From the NCBI GenBank assembly GCA_902596205.1, contig CACJSY010000006.1:1-63315 (forward strand): a DNA stretch of 63,315 nucleotides, written 5' to 3'. The position numbers and the translations under genes are program-made. The DNA comes from an uncultured Pelagibacteraceae bacterium (lineage in GTDB: Bacteria; Pseudomonadota; Alphaproteobacteria; Pelagibacterales; Pelagibacteraceae). The notes under the pieces are model-generated. The model saw only the letters and a program-made list of their open reading frames with translations. It had not been told where the DNA came from and made no database searches. This document shows positions 7,430 to 15,281 of the stretch, in pieces (within the stretch, counting starts at the first letter, position 1; every line of letters begins with the position of its first letter).

Positions 7430-8706
7430 GTAAAAAATTTTTAGTTTTACTTATTACAATTTTACATATTTCTGTAGCTAACGCAGATATATCAAATAAA
7501 TTTATTTTAGAGTCAAAAGTTAGAGGAAAAGAGTCTATTAGTATTGCGGTTACTCCTCTGACTGATAAAAAAAAAGTTAATGAATTAAAAGTAAATGTAG
7601 ATGATAATAAAAATTACTTAAATATTGTAAGACCAAAACTAATAAGCAGTAATAGAAATAGGTCTTCTAGAACTAAATTTAAAGGACCGGCTGAAGAAAT
7701 ATTTAAAGATTATGCAAAAAGTGTAGTTTTTATCGGTAACTATAAAAAAAATGGTTCAGGTTCTGGATTTGTAATTAATCACAATGGAAAAAAAATAGTA
7801 ACTAATTGGCATGTTGTTGAAGGCTCTAAGAAAGTAAGAGTGTGGTTAAAGCCTGAAAATTTGGTTGAAGAAAGATATATGATAGATAATTTAGACTCTT
7901 TTGAAGCTAAAGTAATAAAGATAGATAAAGAAAAAGACTTAGCTTTGTTAGAAATCAATGGTCTACCGAATGATATTAAACCTGTACAATTTGGTGATTA
8001 TAACAACGTAAATGTTGGTGAGACAGCTTTTGCAATTGGCCATCCAGGAGACTTGATCTGGAGCTTTAATAATGGAATGGTGAGTCAATTAAGACAGGAT
8101 TATAAGTGGAAATATAAAAATTCTCATCACTTTGCTGATGTGATACAAATTCAGGTTCCTATAAATCCAGGTAACTCGGGTGGCCCTTTATTTAATAAAA
8201 GCAAAAAATTAATCGGAGTTAATACATTTACTGCTGATGGTGAAAATTTAAATTTTGCAATATCAGTAAATAATATGATTGAGTTTTTAAATAAACCGGA
8301 AAAAAAAATAGAAGGAAATAAATTTATTCAAAAGAAAAAAAAGAGTCCTACCTGGATCACTAGAAAAGATAAGAAAGTAAAAAAAAATAATATAGAAAAA
8401 AAGTATCCTAACGCCCAAAAAGGAGATATTAATAAAAATGGATCCACCGATGTATGGTTTTTAGATGAAAATAAAAACGGAAAAATAGATACAGCTGTTA
8501 TAGATGCTAATGAAGATGGTATAATTGAAACAGTGGCATTTGATGAAAATGAAAATGAAAACTTTGAAATATTTTTTTTCGATGATGACTTAGATGGTAA
8601 TGCTGACAGAGCTAGAATTGATGAAAATGATGATGGTTCAGCTGACACTATGGCTTACGATTACGATCAAGATGGTAAATGGGATAAATATGAAAAAATA
8701 TCTTAA
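7426..8706 (+). CDS. Trypsin/HtrA-like serine protease with acidic Ca-binding-type tail
   Basis: The 426-residue product has a signal peptide (1-20). Its trypsin-like domain at about 95-295 shows the full triad: TNWHVVEG (His129), KDLALLEI (Asp171) and NPGNSGGPL (Ser251). No PDZ domain is seen, unlike true HtrA/DegP. After a basic linker containing TWITRK (Trp310) there are five to six short repeats with the pattern D-x-N-x-N/D-G-x-x-D up to the end, resembling EF-hand-like or thrombospondin type 3 calcium loops. It starts inside the stop region of the caspase-like gene (ATGA overlap), which implies coupled translation and joint function. The linker motif matches those in the caspase partner. 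Confidence 0.88.
   Translation: MSKKFLVLLITILHISVANADISNKFILESKVRGKESISIAVTPLTDKKKVNELKVNVDDNKNYLNIVRPKLISSNRNRSSRTKFKGPAEEIFKDYAKSVVFIGNYKKNGSGSGFVINHNGKKIVTNWHVVEGSKKVRVWLKPENLVEERYMIDNLDSFEAKVIKIDKEKDLALLEINGLPNDIKPVQFGDYNNVNVGETAFAIGHPGDLIWSFNNGMVSQLRQDYKWKYKNSHHFADVIQIQVPINPGNSGGPLFNKSKKLIGVNTFTADGENLNFAISVNNMIEFLNKPEKKIEGNKFIQKKKKSPTWITRKDKKVKKNNIEKKYPNAQKGDINKNGSTDVWFLDENKNGKIDTAVIDANEDGIIETVAFDENENENFEIFFFDDDLDGNADRARIDENDDGSADTMAYDYDQDGKWDKYEKIS
8425..8691 (+). repeat. Tandem calcium-loop-like protein repeats
   Basis: Residues 334-422 of the serine protease consist of about six degenerate units of 15-20 residues, such as DINKNGSTD, DENKNGKID, DANEDGIIE, DDDLDGNAD, DENDDGSAD and DYDQDGKWD. 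The alternation of Asp/Asn at positions 1, 3, 5 and Asp/Glu at 9, with Gly at 6, is the classic calcium-coordination pattern. The segment is strongly acidic in contrast to the basic linker before it. Confidence 0.75.
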
Positions 8707-8717
8707 AATAATTACAG

Positions 8718-9188
8718 TTACTTGCCTTTACTATCAATTGTAAGTTTGATTTTAAGGATTTTGTTTTCTAGATCCGTTATTGCTTCAAAAATATCTTTTT
8801 TTTCTAAATCTGAAATGTCTTCACCCTTTTCACCTTTAGGATCCTTAGCTTCTTTAACTAATTCTGTAAGTTTGCCATGCAAAATTGTAGACTTAACTAA
8901 CATTTCATTAATATCCTTATTTTCAAAGTTATCAGCTTTATCTAATAACTGAGCAATCATATATTCATAAGCAGTTAGCAAAGGAGGTGCTTTACCTTTT
9001 TGTATACAAGCTTGGTCAAGTTTAAATGAATCGTTGTGATCTATCTGTTGAGCTAAATCAGGATTGCTGCATTTTCTTACATAAGAAGAGGTTTTGCCTA
9101 TTGCTTTGTTAATTTCTTCATCAGATAATATTTTTAAAACCTCCATTAAACCACTCTCTATAGAGGCATTTTTTCTTATTTTTGCCAT
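8718..9188 (-). CDS. Unknown protein, possible small DNA-binding protein
   Basis: The 156-residue product is soluble, without a signal peptide. The first half (residues 15-75) looks like a compact helical domain: ALGKTSSYV-like turn (AIGKTSSYVRKCSNPD) followed by an Asp-rich helix and LDQACIQKGKAPPLL. This resembles helix-turn-helix domains of phage-type regulators, but the match is loose. The second half is charged and helical with a Lys/Glu-rich segment (EAKDPKGEKGED). It lies on the strand opposite to the two proteases and the ion channel, with its stop 11 bases from the serine protease stop and its start 38 bases from the channel start, a position suited to a regulator of the channel gene. 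Confidence 0.55.
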   Translation of the reverse strand: MAKIRKNASIESGLMEVLKILSDEEINKAIGKTSSYVRKCSNPDLAQQIDHNDSFKLDQACIQKGKAPPLLTAYEYMIAQLLDKADNFENKDINEMLVKSTILHGKLTELVKEAKDPKGEKGEDISDLEKKDIFEAITDLENKILKIKLTIDSKGK

Positions 9189-9226
9189 TTTAAATATTAT
9201 GATTATAATAAATCAAACTCAACTTA

Positions 9227-10708
9227 TTGTTTATGAATTTTATAAAATATAAAGTTTTTTTATTCTTTTTTTTAAGCCTTGTATCATCTCATCTTTTTCA
9301 AGCTAAGGCCGAATTAGATGCAGTAGAAAAAGAGTTTAACGATAAAATATATGAAAACTATACAGAAATTATCGGACAATACCCTTTTCAAGAAAGAAGG
9401 AATGATATTGGAATATTTTATGATTTTGCTTGGGATAAAAATAACAAAAAAATTATCATAAAAAGAGATAATCAAAATTTACCTATTATAAGATTTTCTT
9501 TATTTAACAAAGATATTCAACCAGGTGTTTCTATTAAAAAATATAATGATATAGATTTATCTCAAACTTCAGATGAAGAAATAAGAAAACTTCATAAACA
9601 AAATATTGAAGCAAAACTTACTTTTAAAGATAACCAAATAATCTCTCTTAAACCCAATATTTATAATTATAATGATATTAAGCTATCTAATTTTTATTTA
9701 GAATTTATAAATAACATTGATACTAACAAAGGGTTACTAGAAATAACATTTATCGCAAACTTTACTAATAAAAGACCTGAACTTAATTCATTAGCTAAAG
9801 GATTGTTGGGGGAGGACAGTACATATTGTACCCCAGATATAGGTTATTATCCTATAGAAGAAGTATATATTAATGAATACAAATACGATGTCGATATAAG
9901 GGAAGGTATTAAAAATCCAGTCCCTGATAAGTGTTATCCCGTATATTTTACTTATGATAACAATGAAGTAAAAACTATTAGAACTGAAAGTGGTATAGGA
10001 CAATTCAGACAAGTCTTTAATTTTAAAAATTTTCCTTTCGATAAACAGAAATTAAAAGTTTCAATGAAAACTAATGTACACAGCAGTCAAAACATTTCAG
10101 AGATTCAGCCAAAAACAGGTTATGCTGCAGTAACTTTTTTAACTCCTGAAAAAGGCGCATTTCTAAATTTAGAAGAATACATAAATAATATCTCAAAAAA
10201 TTATTTAAAAGAATGGACTGTTACTAATGCTTATATAGAAAGTGAAGAATTAATCTTAGATAACTATTACAGTCCCTATTCAAATAAAATATATCCTTTC
10301 CATGAAAATTCTATCAACGTAGTTTTAGATATCGAGAGAAACTCTGCTCATTATGTTTATAAAATTATTATCCCTGTTTTTCTAATATTAAGTGTCGCGT
10401 GGTTTGTTTTATGGATTCCTACTCACCATCTAGAATCGAGATTAACAACTTCTATAGTTGCTCTATTAGCTTTGATTGCATATAACTTTGTTTTTTCAGA
10501 TGATATTCCTAAACTGGATTATTTAACTGCATTGGATAAATATATTTTATTATCCTATATTTTCTGCTGTATACCCACTTTTATGAGTATTGGATTCAGT
10601 AGGTTTATAGTCAGAAATCAAAGAATGGTTACAATTATTAATAAAAGACTAAGATCTTGGTTGGGGCTGATTTATTTATTAGCCTCTATACAAATATTTA
10701 GTTTTTAA
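9227..10708 (+). CDS. Pentameric ligand-gated ion channel homologue
   Basis: The 493-residue product has a signal peptide (about 1-28), a large extracellular part and four helices at the end. Residues 266-275 read KNFPFDKQKL, the conserved loop that in animal receptors is the Cys-loop; bacterial members lack the Cys pair, as here. M1 is at about 379-397 (IIPVFLILSVAWFV), M2 at about 403-425 (ESRLTTSIVALLALIAYN) with Glu403 at the inner mouth as in cation-selective GLIC/ELIC, M3 at about 438-460 and M4 at about 477-493. The part before the ligand domain is about 100-150 residues longer than in GLIC, so an extra N-terminal domain is likely. Likely a cation channel of the inner membrane; ligand unknown. 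Confidence 0.85.
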   Translation: MFMNFIKYKVFLFFFLSLVSSHLFQAKAELDAVEKEFNDKIYENYTEIIGQYPFQERRNDIGIFYDFAWDKNNKKIIIKRDNQNLPIIRFSLFNKDIQPGVSIKKYNDIDLSQTSDEEIRKLHKQNIEAKLTFKDNQIISLKPNIYNYNDIKLSNFYLEFINNIDTNKGLLEITFIANFTNKRPELNSLAKGLLGEDSTYCTPDIGYYPIEEVYINEYKYDVDIREGIKNPVPDKCYPVYFTYDNNEVKTIRTESGIGQFRQVFNFKNFPFDKQKLKVSMKTNVHSSQNISEIQPKTGYAAVTFLTPEKGAFLNLEEYINNISKNYLKEWTVTNAYIESEELILDNYYSPYSNKIYPFHENSINVVLDIERNSAHYVYKIIIPVFLILSVAWFVLWIPTHHLESRLTTSIVALLALIAYNFVFSDDIPKLDYLTALDKYILLSYIFCCIPTFMSIGFSRFIVRNQRMVTIINKRLRSWLGLIYLLASIQIFSF

Positions 10709-10798
10709 TAAAAACAGCTAAATTTTTTTCGTTAGTAAAAGTATATTATACTATTTCCCTGTCTTCCAGTCTACTTCCAGTTAAAGTATAAGTATCCA

Positions 10799-11752
10799 AT
10801 GAAAAAAATTTTAATTTACAATTCCGGTGGCGGTTTAGGAGACTCTATTCAAATTATACCTTTATTACTTAGTCTAAAAAATCATTATAGAAGATCAAAT
10901 ATATTCTATTTAGGAGCTCACCCTAACCACTTTGAGGGTAAACTCAAAGAATATAATATTAAGATTCAAACTCTAGAGTTAAATTTAAAATATTTTGGTT
11001 TTAGATGGTGGCATTTGTTATTAGCTAAAAAAAACTTTATTAAAACTAATCAAGTTAAATTTGATTTAATCATTGATTTGCAATCAAAAATTAGAAATTC
11101 CTTAATTTTAAAAAGAATTCCACATAATCATTTTTATTCAACAACTTTCAATAATCTATTTTCCACTAAAAAAGTAAAATACGAATCAAAAGATCATCTC
11201 GAAAATTTGAGTATATTTTTAGGAGAAAAAATTAAAAATATAAATTTTAGTTGTAATAAACTTCCTAAAAATTTACTCAGTGAAGCAAAAAAATTATTAC
11301 CAAAAACAAATTATATCGGGTTTTCAATAACTCAGGGGAATGAATATAGAAAAAAAAGTTGGTCAATTTATAAATTTATTTCGCTCGCAAACAAATCTCT
11401 AATTAAAAAAAAAATCCCTGTTTTTTTTATTGAAAAAAATCAAGAACACATAATTGAAAAAATTAGAAATCAGGTTCCTGGTGCTTTATTTCCGGAGTCA
11501 ACATCTGAATTATCCTGCCCTGCTTTAGTCACTGCATTATCATCTAGATTAGATCAAGCAGTATCGATAGATAATGGTGTAATGCACATGATGGGGCTTG
11601 CAAATATTCCAATGATTGTTTTATTTGGTCCAACTAGTTCTGAAAAGTTTGCTCCAAAAAATAATTTCATAAAAATATTAGATAGTAAAAAAATTCATGA
11701 TACTTCAGACATAGAGTCCATCACTGTAGATGAAGTTTATGATTTAATTTAA
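10799..11752 (+). CDS. Glycosyltransferase family 9 (heptosyltransferase-like)
   Basis: The 317-residue product shows the two-domain GT-B pattern of ADP-heptose:LPS heptosyltransferases. The start NSGGGLGDSIQIIP matches the family's glycine-rich N-terminal loop, and the end DNGVMHMMGLANIP followed by VLFGPTSSEKF matches the donor-binding G-x-x-H-x-A/G region. It would add a sugar to the lipopolysaccharide core or another surface glycan at the inner face of the membrane. It ends four bases into the convergent MoaB/CinA-like gene. A second GT9 lies at 58553-59485. The particular sugar cannot be told from sequence. Confidence 0.85.
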   Translation: MKKILIYNSGGGLGDSIQIIPLLLSLKNHYRRSNIFYLGAHPNHFEGKLKEYNIKIQTLELNLKYFGFRWWHLLLAKKNFIKTNQVKFDLIIDLQSKIRNSLILKRIPHNHFYSTTFNNLFSTKKVKYESKDHLENLSIFLGEKIKNINFSCNKLPKNLLSEAKKLLPKTNYIGFSITQGNEYRKKSWSIYKFISLANKSLIKKKIPVFFIEKNQEHIIEKIRNQVPGALFPESTSELSCPALVTALSSRLDQAVSIDNGVMHMMGLANIPMIVLFGPTSSEKFAPKNNFIKILDSKKIHDTSDIESITVDEVYDLI

Positions 11753-12507
11753 ATTTTTAGAATTTGGATTTTTTTAAATTTTACTAAACTGATTAATTCT
11801 TTGTTTACTATATTTAATTTCGATATAGAGTTAGATCTAGTTACAATGGCTACTCCAATTTTGCCAAGCCTGAAAAAAGGGTAACTTCCAATATCAACAA
11901 ATTTTTTATATTTTTTCTGTATGAGACCTAATTGTTTAGATATATTACTTTCAACAGTATAAAGATTTAATGTCTTGCTATGGACTTTTAAACCTTTGAC
12001 TAAATATCTTTTAGTATTTTCAATCATTGAATTCAAAATGGACGGCACACCGGGTAGAGATAGAACATTTTTAATAATAAATCCTGGGGCAGCACTGGAA
12101 GGATTATAAATTAATTTAGCCCCTCTTGGTAATTTAGCCATTTTTTTTCTACCATCATTAAATTTTTTTTTACCGTAATATTTTTCTAAAATTGCGTAAG
12201 CCTCTTTATGATACTCGTACTTTACCTTAAAAGCTTTAGAAATTGATTGAGCCGTTATATCATCATGAGTTGGACCTATGCCTCCTGTGGTAAAAACATA
12301 ATTAAACTTTTTAGATAAAATTAAAATATTTTCTATAATTTTTTTTTCATCGTCTGGGATAATTCTAACTTCATTAACTGAAATCCCACATTTTGCATTT
12401 AACCATTGAGAAATAAATGAAATATTCTTATCTTGGGTTCGACCAGAGAGAATTTCATTGCCAATAATTAAAATTGCAGCATTTACTTTTTTAGTTATTT
12501 TCTTCAT
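11749..12507 (-). CDS. MoaB/CinA-type molybdopterin-binding domain protein
   Basis: The 252-residue product begins AAILIIGNEILSGRTQDKN, the typical start of CinA/MoaB domains, and contains FTTGGIGPTHDD (about residues 92-103), the loop that holds the ligand in this fold. It lacks the C-terminal nicotinamide-mononucleotide amidase domain of full CinA. Stand-alone proteins of this kind are common in Alphaproteobacteria and have an uncertain role, possibly hydrolysis of ADP-ribose-like compounds. The 3' end overlaps the GT9 gene by four bases on the opposite strand, and the start is only 15 bases from the divergent sfsA start. Confidence 0.85.
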   Translation of the reverse strand: MKKITKKVNAAILIIGNEILSGRTQDKNISFISQWLNAKCGISVNEVRIIPDDEKKIIENILILSKKFNYVFTTGGIGPTHDDITAQSISKAFKVKYEYHKEAYAILEKYYGKKKFNDGRKKMAKLPRGAKLIYNPSSAAPGFIIKNVLSLPGVPSILNSMIENTKRYLVKGLKVHSKTLNLYTVESNISKQLGLIQKKYKKFVDIGSYPFFRLGKIGVAIVTRSNSISKLNIVNKELISLVKFKKIQILKI

Positions 12508-12522
12508 AGAAGTAATTAATAT

Positions 12523-13224
12523 ATGAATTTTGATAACAAATTAATACCAGGACTATTAATTAAAAGATATAAGCGTTTTTTTGCTGATGTGAGAGTCAAT
12601 AATCAAGTTTTAACTGTTCATTGTCCAAATACAGGTTCTATGCATGGGTTATTGGATGAAGGTAACAAGGTATGGATAAGTAAATCTAATAATCCTAAAA
12701 GAAAATTAAAATATACTCTAGAAATTATTGAAGTTAAAAAAACAAAAGTTGGAATAAATACTCATTCAACAAATAAAATTGTTCATGATGCTCTTCAAAA
12801 TAATTTGATTAAAGAGTTTAATAATAATATTGATATTAAGCCTGAAACAAAGTTTGGGGCTAATACAAGGTTTGATTTTCTAGTTTCAAGTAAAAAATAC
12901 CAGTCATTCATTGAGGTCAAAAACGTAACTCTTTCAAGAAAAAGAAACCTTGCTGAATTTCCTGATGCAGAAACTTTAAGAGGGCTCAAACACATAGGGG
13001 AGCTTATAAAAGCTAGTAAAAAAAAATTTAAGGTTTATATCCTTTTTGTAATTCAAAGAAATGATTGTAATGCTTTTACAATAGCTAAAGATATAGATCC
13101 AAATTATGCTAATGCTTTAAGTAAAGCTGTTAAAAACAATTTAAAAATACTTTGCTACGATTGTAAATTTTCATCAAAAGGAATAAAACTAAATAAACAA
13201 ATAAAATTGATTTTTAATGAGTAA
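12523..13224 (+). CDS. sfsA: SfsA family DNA/RNA nuclease-like protein
   Basis: The 233-residue product matches SfsA over its full length: an OB-fold-like start (LIKRYKRFFADV), HCPNTGSMHGLL, and a nuclease-like core with GANTRFDFLV, FIEVKNVTL and FPDAETLRGLKHIGEL. The E-V-K triad at about residues 128-130 is part of the PD-(D/E)xK-like site. SfsA was named for maltose gene stimulation in E. coli; its real role is unclear. It overlaps the map start by eight bases, so the two are likely one transcript. The start is 15 bases from the divergent upstream gene. Confidence 0.9.
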   Translation: MNFDNKLIPGLLIKRYKRFFADVRVNNQVLTVHCPNTGSMHGLLDEGNKVWISKSNNPKRKLKYTLEIIEVKKTKVGINTHSTNKIVHDALQNNLIKEFNNNIDIKPETKFGANTRFDFLVSSKKYQSFIEVKNVTLSRKRNLAEFPDAETLRGLKHIGELIKASKKKFKVYILFVIQRNDCNAFTIAKDIDPNYANALSKAVKNNLKILCYDCKFSSKGIKLNKQIKLIFNE

Positions 13225-13975
13225 GAATTTTAAAGAAGCTTTTGAAAAAACAAAAATAGCTGGATCTATTGCTGCTGGTGCTTTAGATGAAGTAAGCAAA
13301 ATTGTAAAACCTGGAATTTCTACTAATGAAATAGATAAAACTTGTTATGAGTACATTAATGACCACAAAGCTTACTCGGCTCCATTATACTATAGAGGTT
13401 TTCCAAAATCATGTTGCACATCAGTTAATCATGTTGTCTGTCATGGAATACCCTCTGAAAAAATCCTAAGAGATGGTGATATTATGAATGTTGATGTTAC
13501 TGCTTTAAAAGAAGGTTGGCATGGCGATACAAGTAGAATGTTCAAAATTGGTGAAGTTTCAGTTAAAGCTGAAAAATTAATACAAACAACTTATGAAGCA
13601 ATGATGAAAGCAATTGAAATTGTAAAAGATGGAGTTTTATTAGGAGACATTGGTTCAGCTATTCAAAGTCACGTAGAGTCAAATGGATTTTCAGTTGTTC
13701 AAGATTTTTGTGGACATGGAATTGGACAATCATTTCATCAAGAACCGAATGTCCTTCACTATGGAAAGAAAGGAACAGGTGAAAAGATAAAATCTGGTAT
13801 GATTTTTACTATTGAACCAATGATTAACCTCGGTAGATTTGAGACTAAAACATTAAAAGATGGTTGGACTGCAGTCACTAAAGATAAGACATTATCAGCA
13901 CAATTTGAACATACAATAGGTGTAACTAATAAAGGATATGAAATTTTTACTTTATCAAGTGATCAACTAGATTAG
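13217..13975 (+). CDS. map: Methionine aminopeptidase type I
   Basis: The 252-residue product removes the initiator Met from new proteins. All metal-ligand regions are visible: NVDVTALKEGWHGDTSRMF with the two Asp ligands, DFCGHGIGQSFHQEP with the His, FTIEPMI with Glu, and AQFEHTIGV with the last Glu. The substrate-binding His is in VVCHGIP. Length is normal for the type I enzyme. It overlaps sfsA by eight bases and is followed six bases later by purB. Confidence 0.95.
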   Translation: MSKNFKEAFEKTKIAGSIAAGALDEVSKIVKPGISTNEIDKTCYEYINDHKAYSAPLYYRGFPKSCCTSVNHVVCHGIPSEKILRDGDIMNVDVTALKEGWHGDTSRMFKIGEVSVKAEKLIQTTYEAMMKAIEIVKDGVLLGDIGSAIQSHVESNGFSVVQDFCGHGIGQSFHQEPNVLHYGKKGTGEKIKSGMIFTIEPMINLGRFETKTLKDGWTAVTKDKTLSAQFEHTIGVTNKGYEIFTLSSDQLD

Positions 13976-13981
13976 ATATTA

Positions 13982-15277
13982 ATGATTGAAAGATATTCTA
14001 GAAAAGAAATTAAAAGTATTTGGGAAGATTACAATAGATACTCTATTTGGCTTAAAATTGAATTAGCAGCAGCTGAGGCAATGGAAAAACTTAGAATAAT
14101 TCCTAGAGGTGTTGTGAAAAAAGTTAAATTAAAGGCAAAAATAAATCCAAAAAGAATTCTACAAATTGAAAATAAGGTCAAACATGACATAATTGCTTTT
14201 CTGACATCAATTACTGAACGTGCTGGTAAAGAGGCTAAATATTTGCATAAAGGAATGACGTCTTCAGATGTGTTGGATACGTGTTTTAATCTACAATTAA
14301 AACAGTCTGGTGAAATTCTGATAAAAGATATAAATCAATTACTTCAATCAATAAAAAAACAAGCTATAAAACACAAGCACACTTTATGTATTGGACGAAG
14401 TCATGGTATCCACGCTGAACCAATTACATTTGGTTTGAAAATGTTAACTTTTTATCAAGAATTTCTCAGAAACAAAAAACGTTTGGAAAACTCGATAAAG
14501 GAAATTTCAACTTGTGCAATTTCTGGAGCTGTCGGAACATTTGCAAATATAGATCCTAAAGTGGAAAGATACGTTGCAAAAAAACTTAAATTAAATGTTG
14601 AACCAATTTCGACACAAATAATACCGAGAGATAGGCATGCGCAATATTTTTCAACATTAGGTATTATTGCAAGTTCAATTGAAAGATTTGCAATTGAAAT
14701 CAGACATCTTCAAAGAACAGAAGTTTTAGAAGTTGAAGAATTTTTTGGTAAGAAACAAAAAGGTTCCTCTGCTATGCCGCACAAAAAAAATCCAATATTA
14801 AGTGAAAATTTAACTGGTTTAGCAAGATTAATTAGATCAAGTGTTATTCCAGCATTAGAAAATGTTGCTTTATGGCATGAGAGAGATATTTCTCACTCCG
14901 CGGTGGAGAGAAACATTGGACCTGACACAACCATCGCTTTAGACTTCGCCCTTCATAGATTGAGTAACGTTGTGAAAGACTTGAATATTTATCCAAAAAA
15001 TATGAAAAAAAATTTAAACTTAACTAATGGTATTTTTTTTTCACAAAGAGTCCTTTTAGAATTAACTACTGTAGGTTTTACTCGGGAAGAATCTTATAAA
15101 ATTGTTCAAACAAATGCGATGCAAGCATGGAAAGAAAATACTTCATTTTATGACAAAATTATCTCTGATAAAAAAATTACAAATAAAATACCTGTTAATA
15201 AACTTAAAAAACTATTTAATTTTAGTTACCATACAAAAAAAATTAATATAATTTTCAGTAGAAGTCTGAAAAAATAA
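13982..15277 (+). CDS. purB: Adenylosuccinate lyase
   Basis: The 431-residue product acts twice in purine synthesis, releasing fumarate from SAICAR and from adenylosuccinate. It carries the superfamily signature SSAMPHKKNPILSE (about residues 260-273), the His-containing GRSHGIHAEP and the GMTSSDVLDT segment. Length is as usual for the bacterial enzyme. It starts the run of pur genes with purC four bases downstream, and follows map by six bases. The map-purB spacing suggests one long transcript from sfsA to grxD. Confidence 0.96.
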   Translation: MIERYSRKEIKSIWEDYNRYSIWLKIELAAAEAMEKLRIIPRGVVKKVKLKAKINPKRILQIENKVKHDIIAFLTSITERAGKEAKYLHKGMTSSDVLDTCFNLQLKQSGEILIKDINQLLQSIKKQAIKHKHTLCIGRSHGIHAEPITFGLKMLTFYQEFLRNKKRLENSIKEISTCAISGAVGTFANIDPKVERYVAKKLKLNVEPISTQIIPRDRHAQYFSTLGIIASSIERFAIEIRHLQRTEVLEVEEFFGKKQKGSSAMPHKKNPILSENLTGLARLIRSSVIPALENVALWHERDISHSAVERNIGPDTTIALDFALHRLSNVVKDLNIYPKNMKKNLNLTNGIFFSQRVLLELTTVGFTREESYKIVQTNAMQAWKENTSFYDKIISDKKITNKIPVNKLKKLFNFSYHTKKINIIFSRSLKK

Positions 15278-15281
15278 TCAC

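Noticed and set aside
8328-8648. Ser/Phe-rich open frame on the minus strand
   Set aside because: It is opposite the calcium-loop repeats of the serine protease, whose biased codons create the frame.
10709-10798. Possible att site or strong promoter before the first GT9 gene
   Set aside because: No match to the tRNA-Leu 3' end; TATACT-like boxes are present, but such motifs are too frequent here to support a call.
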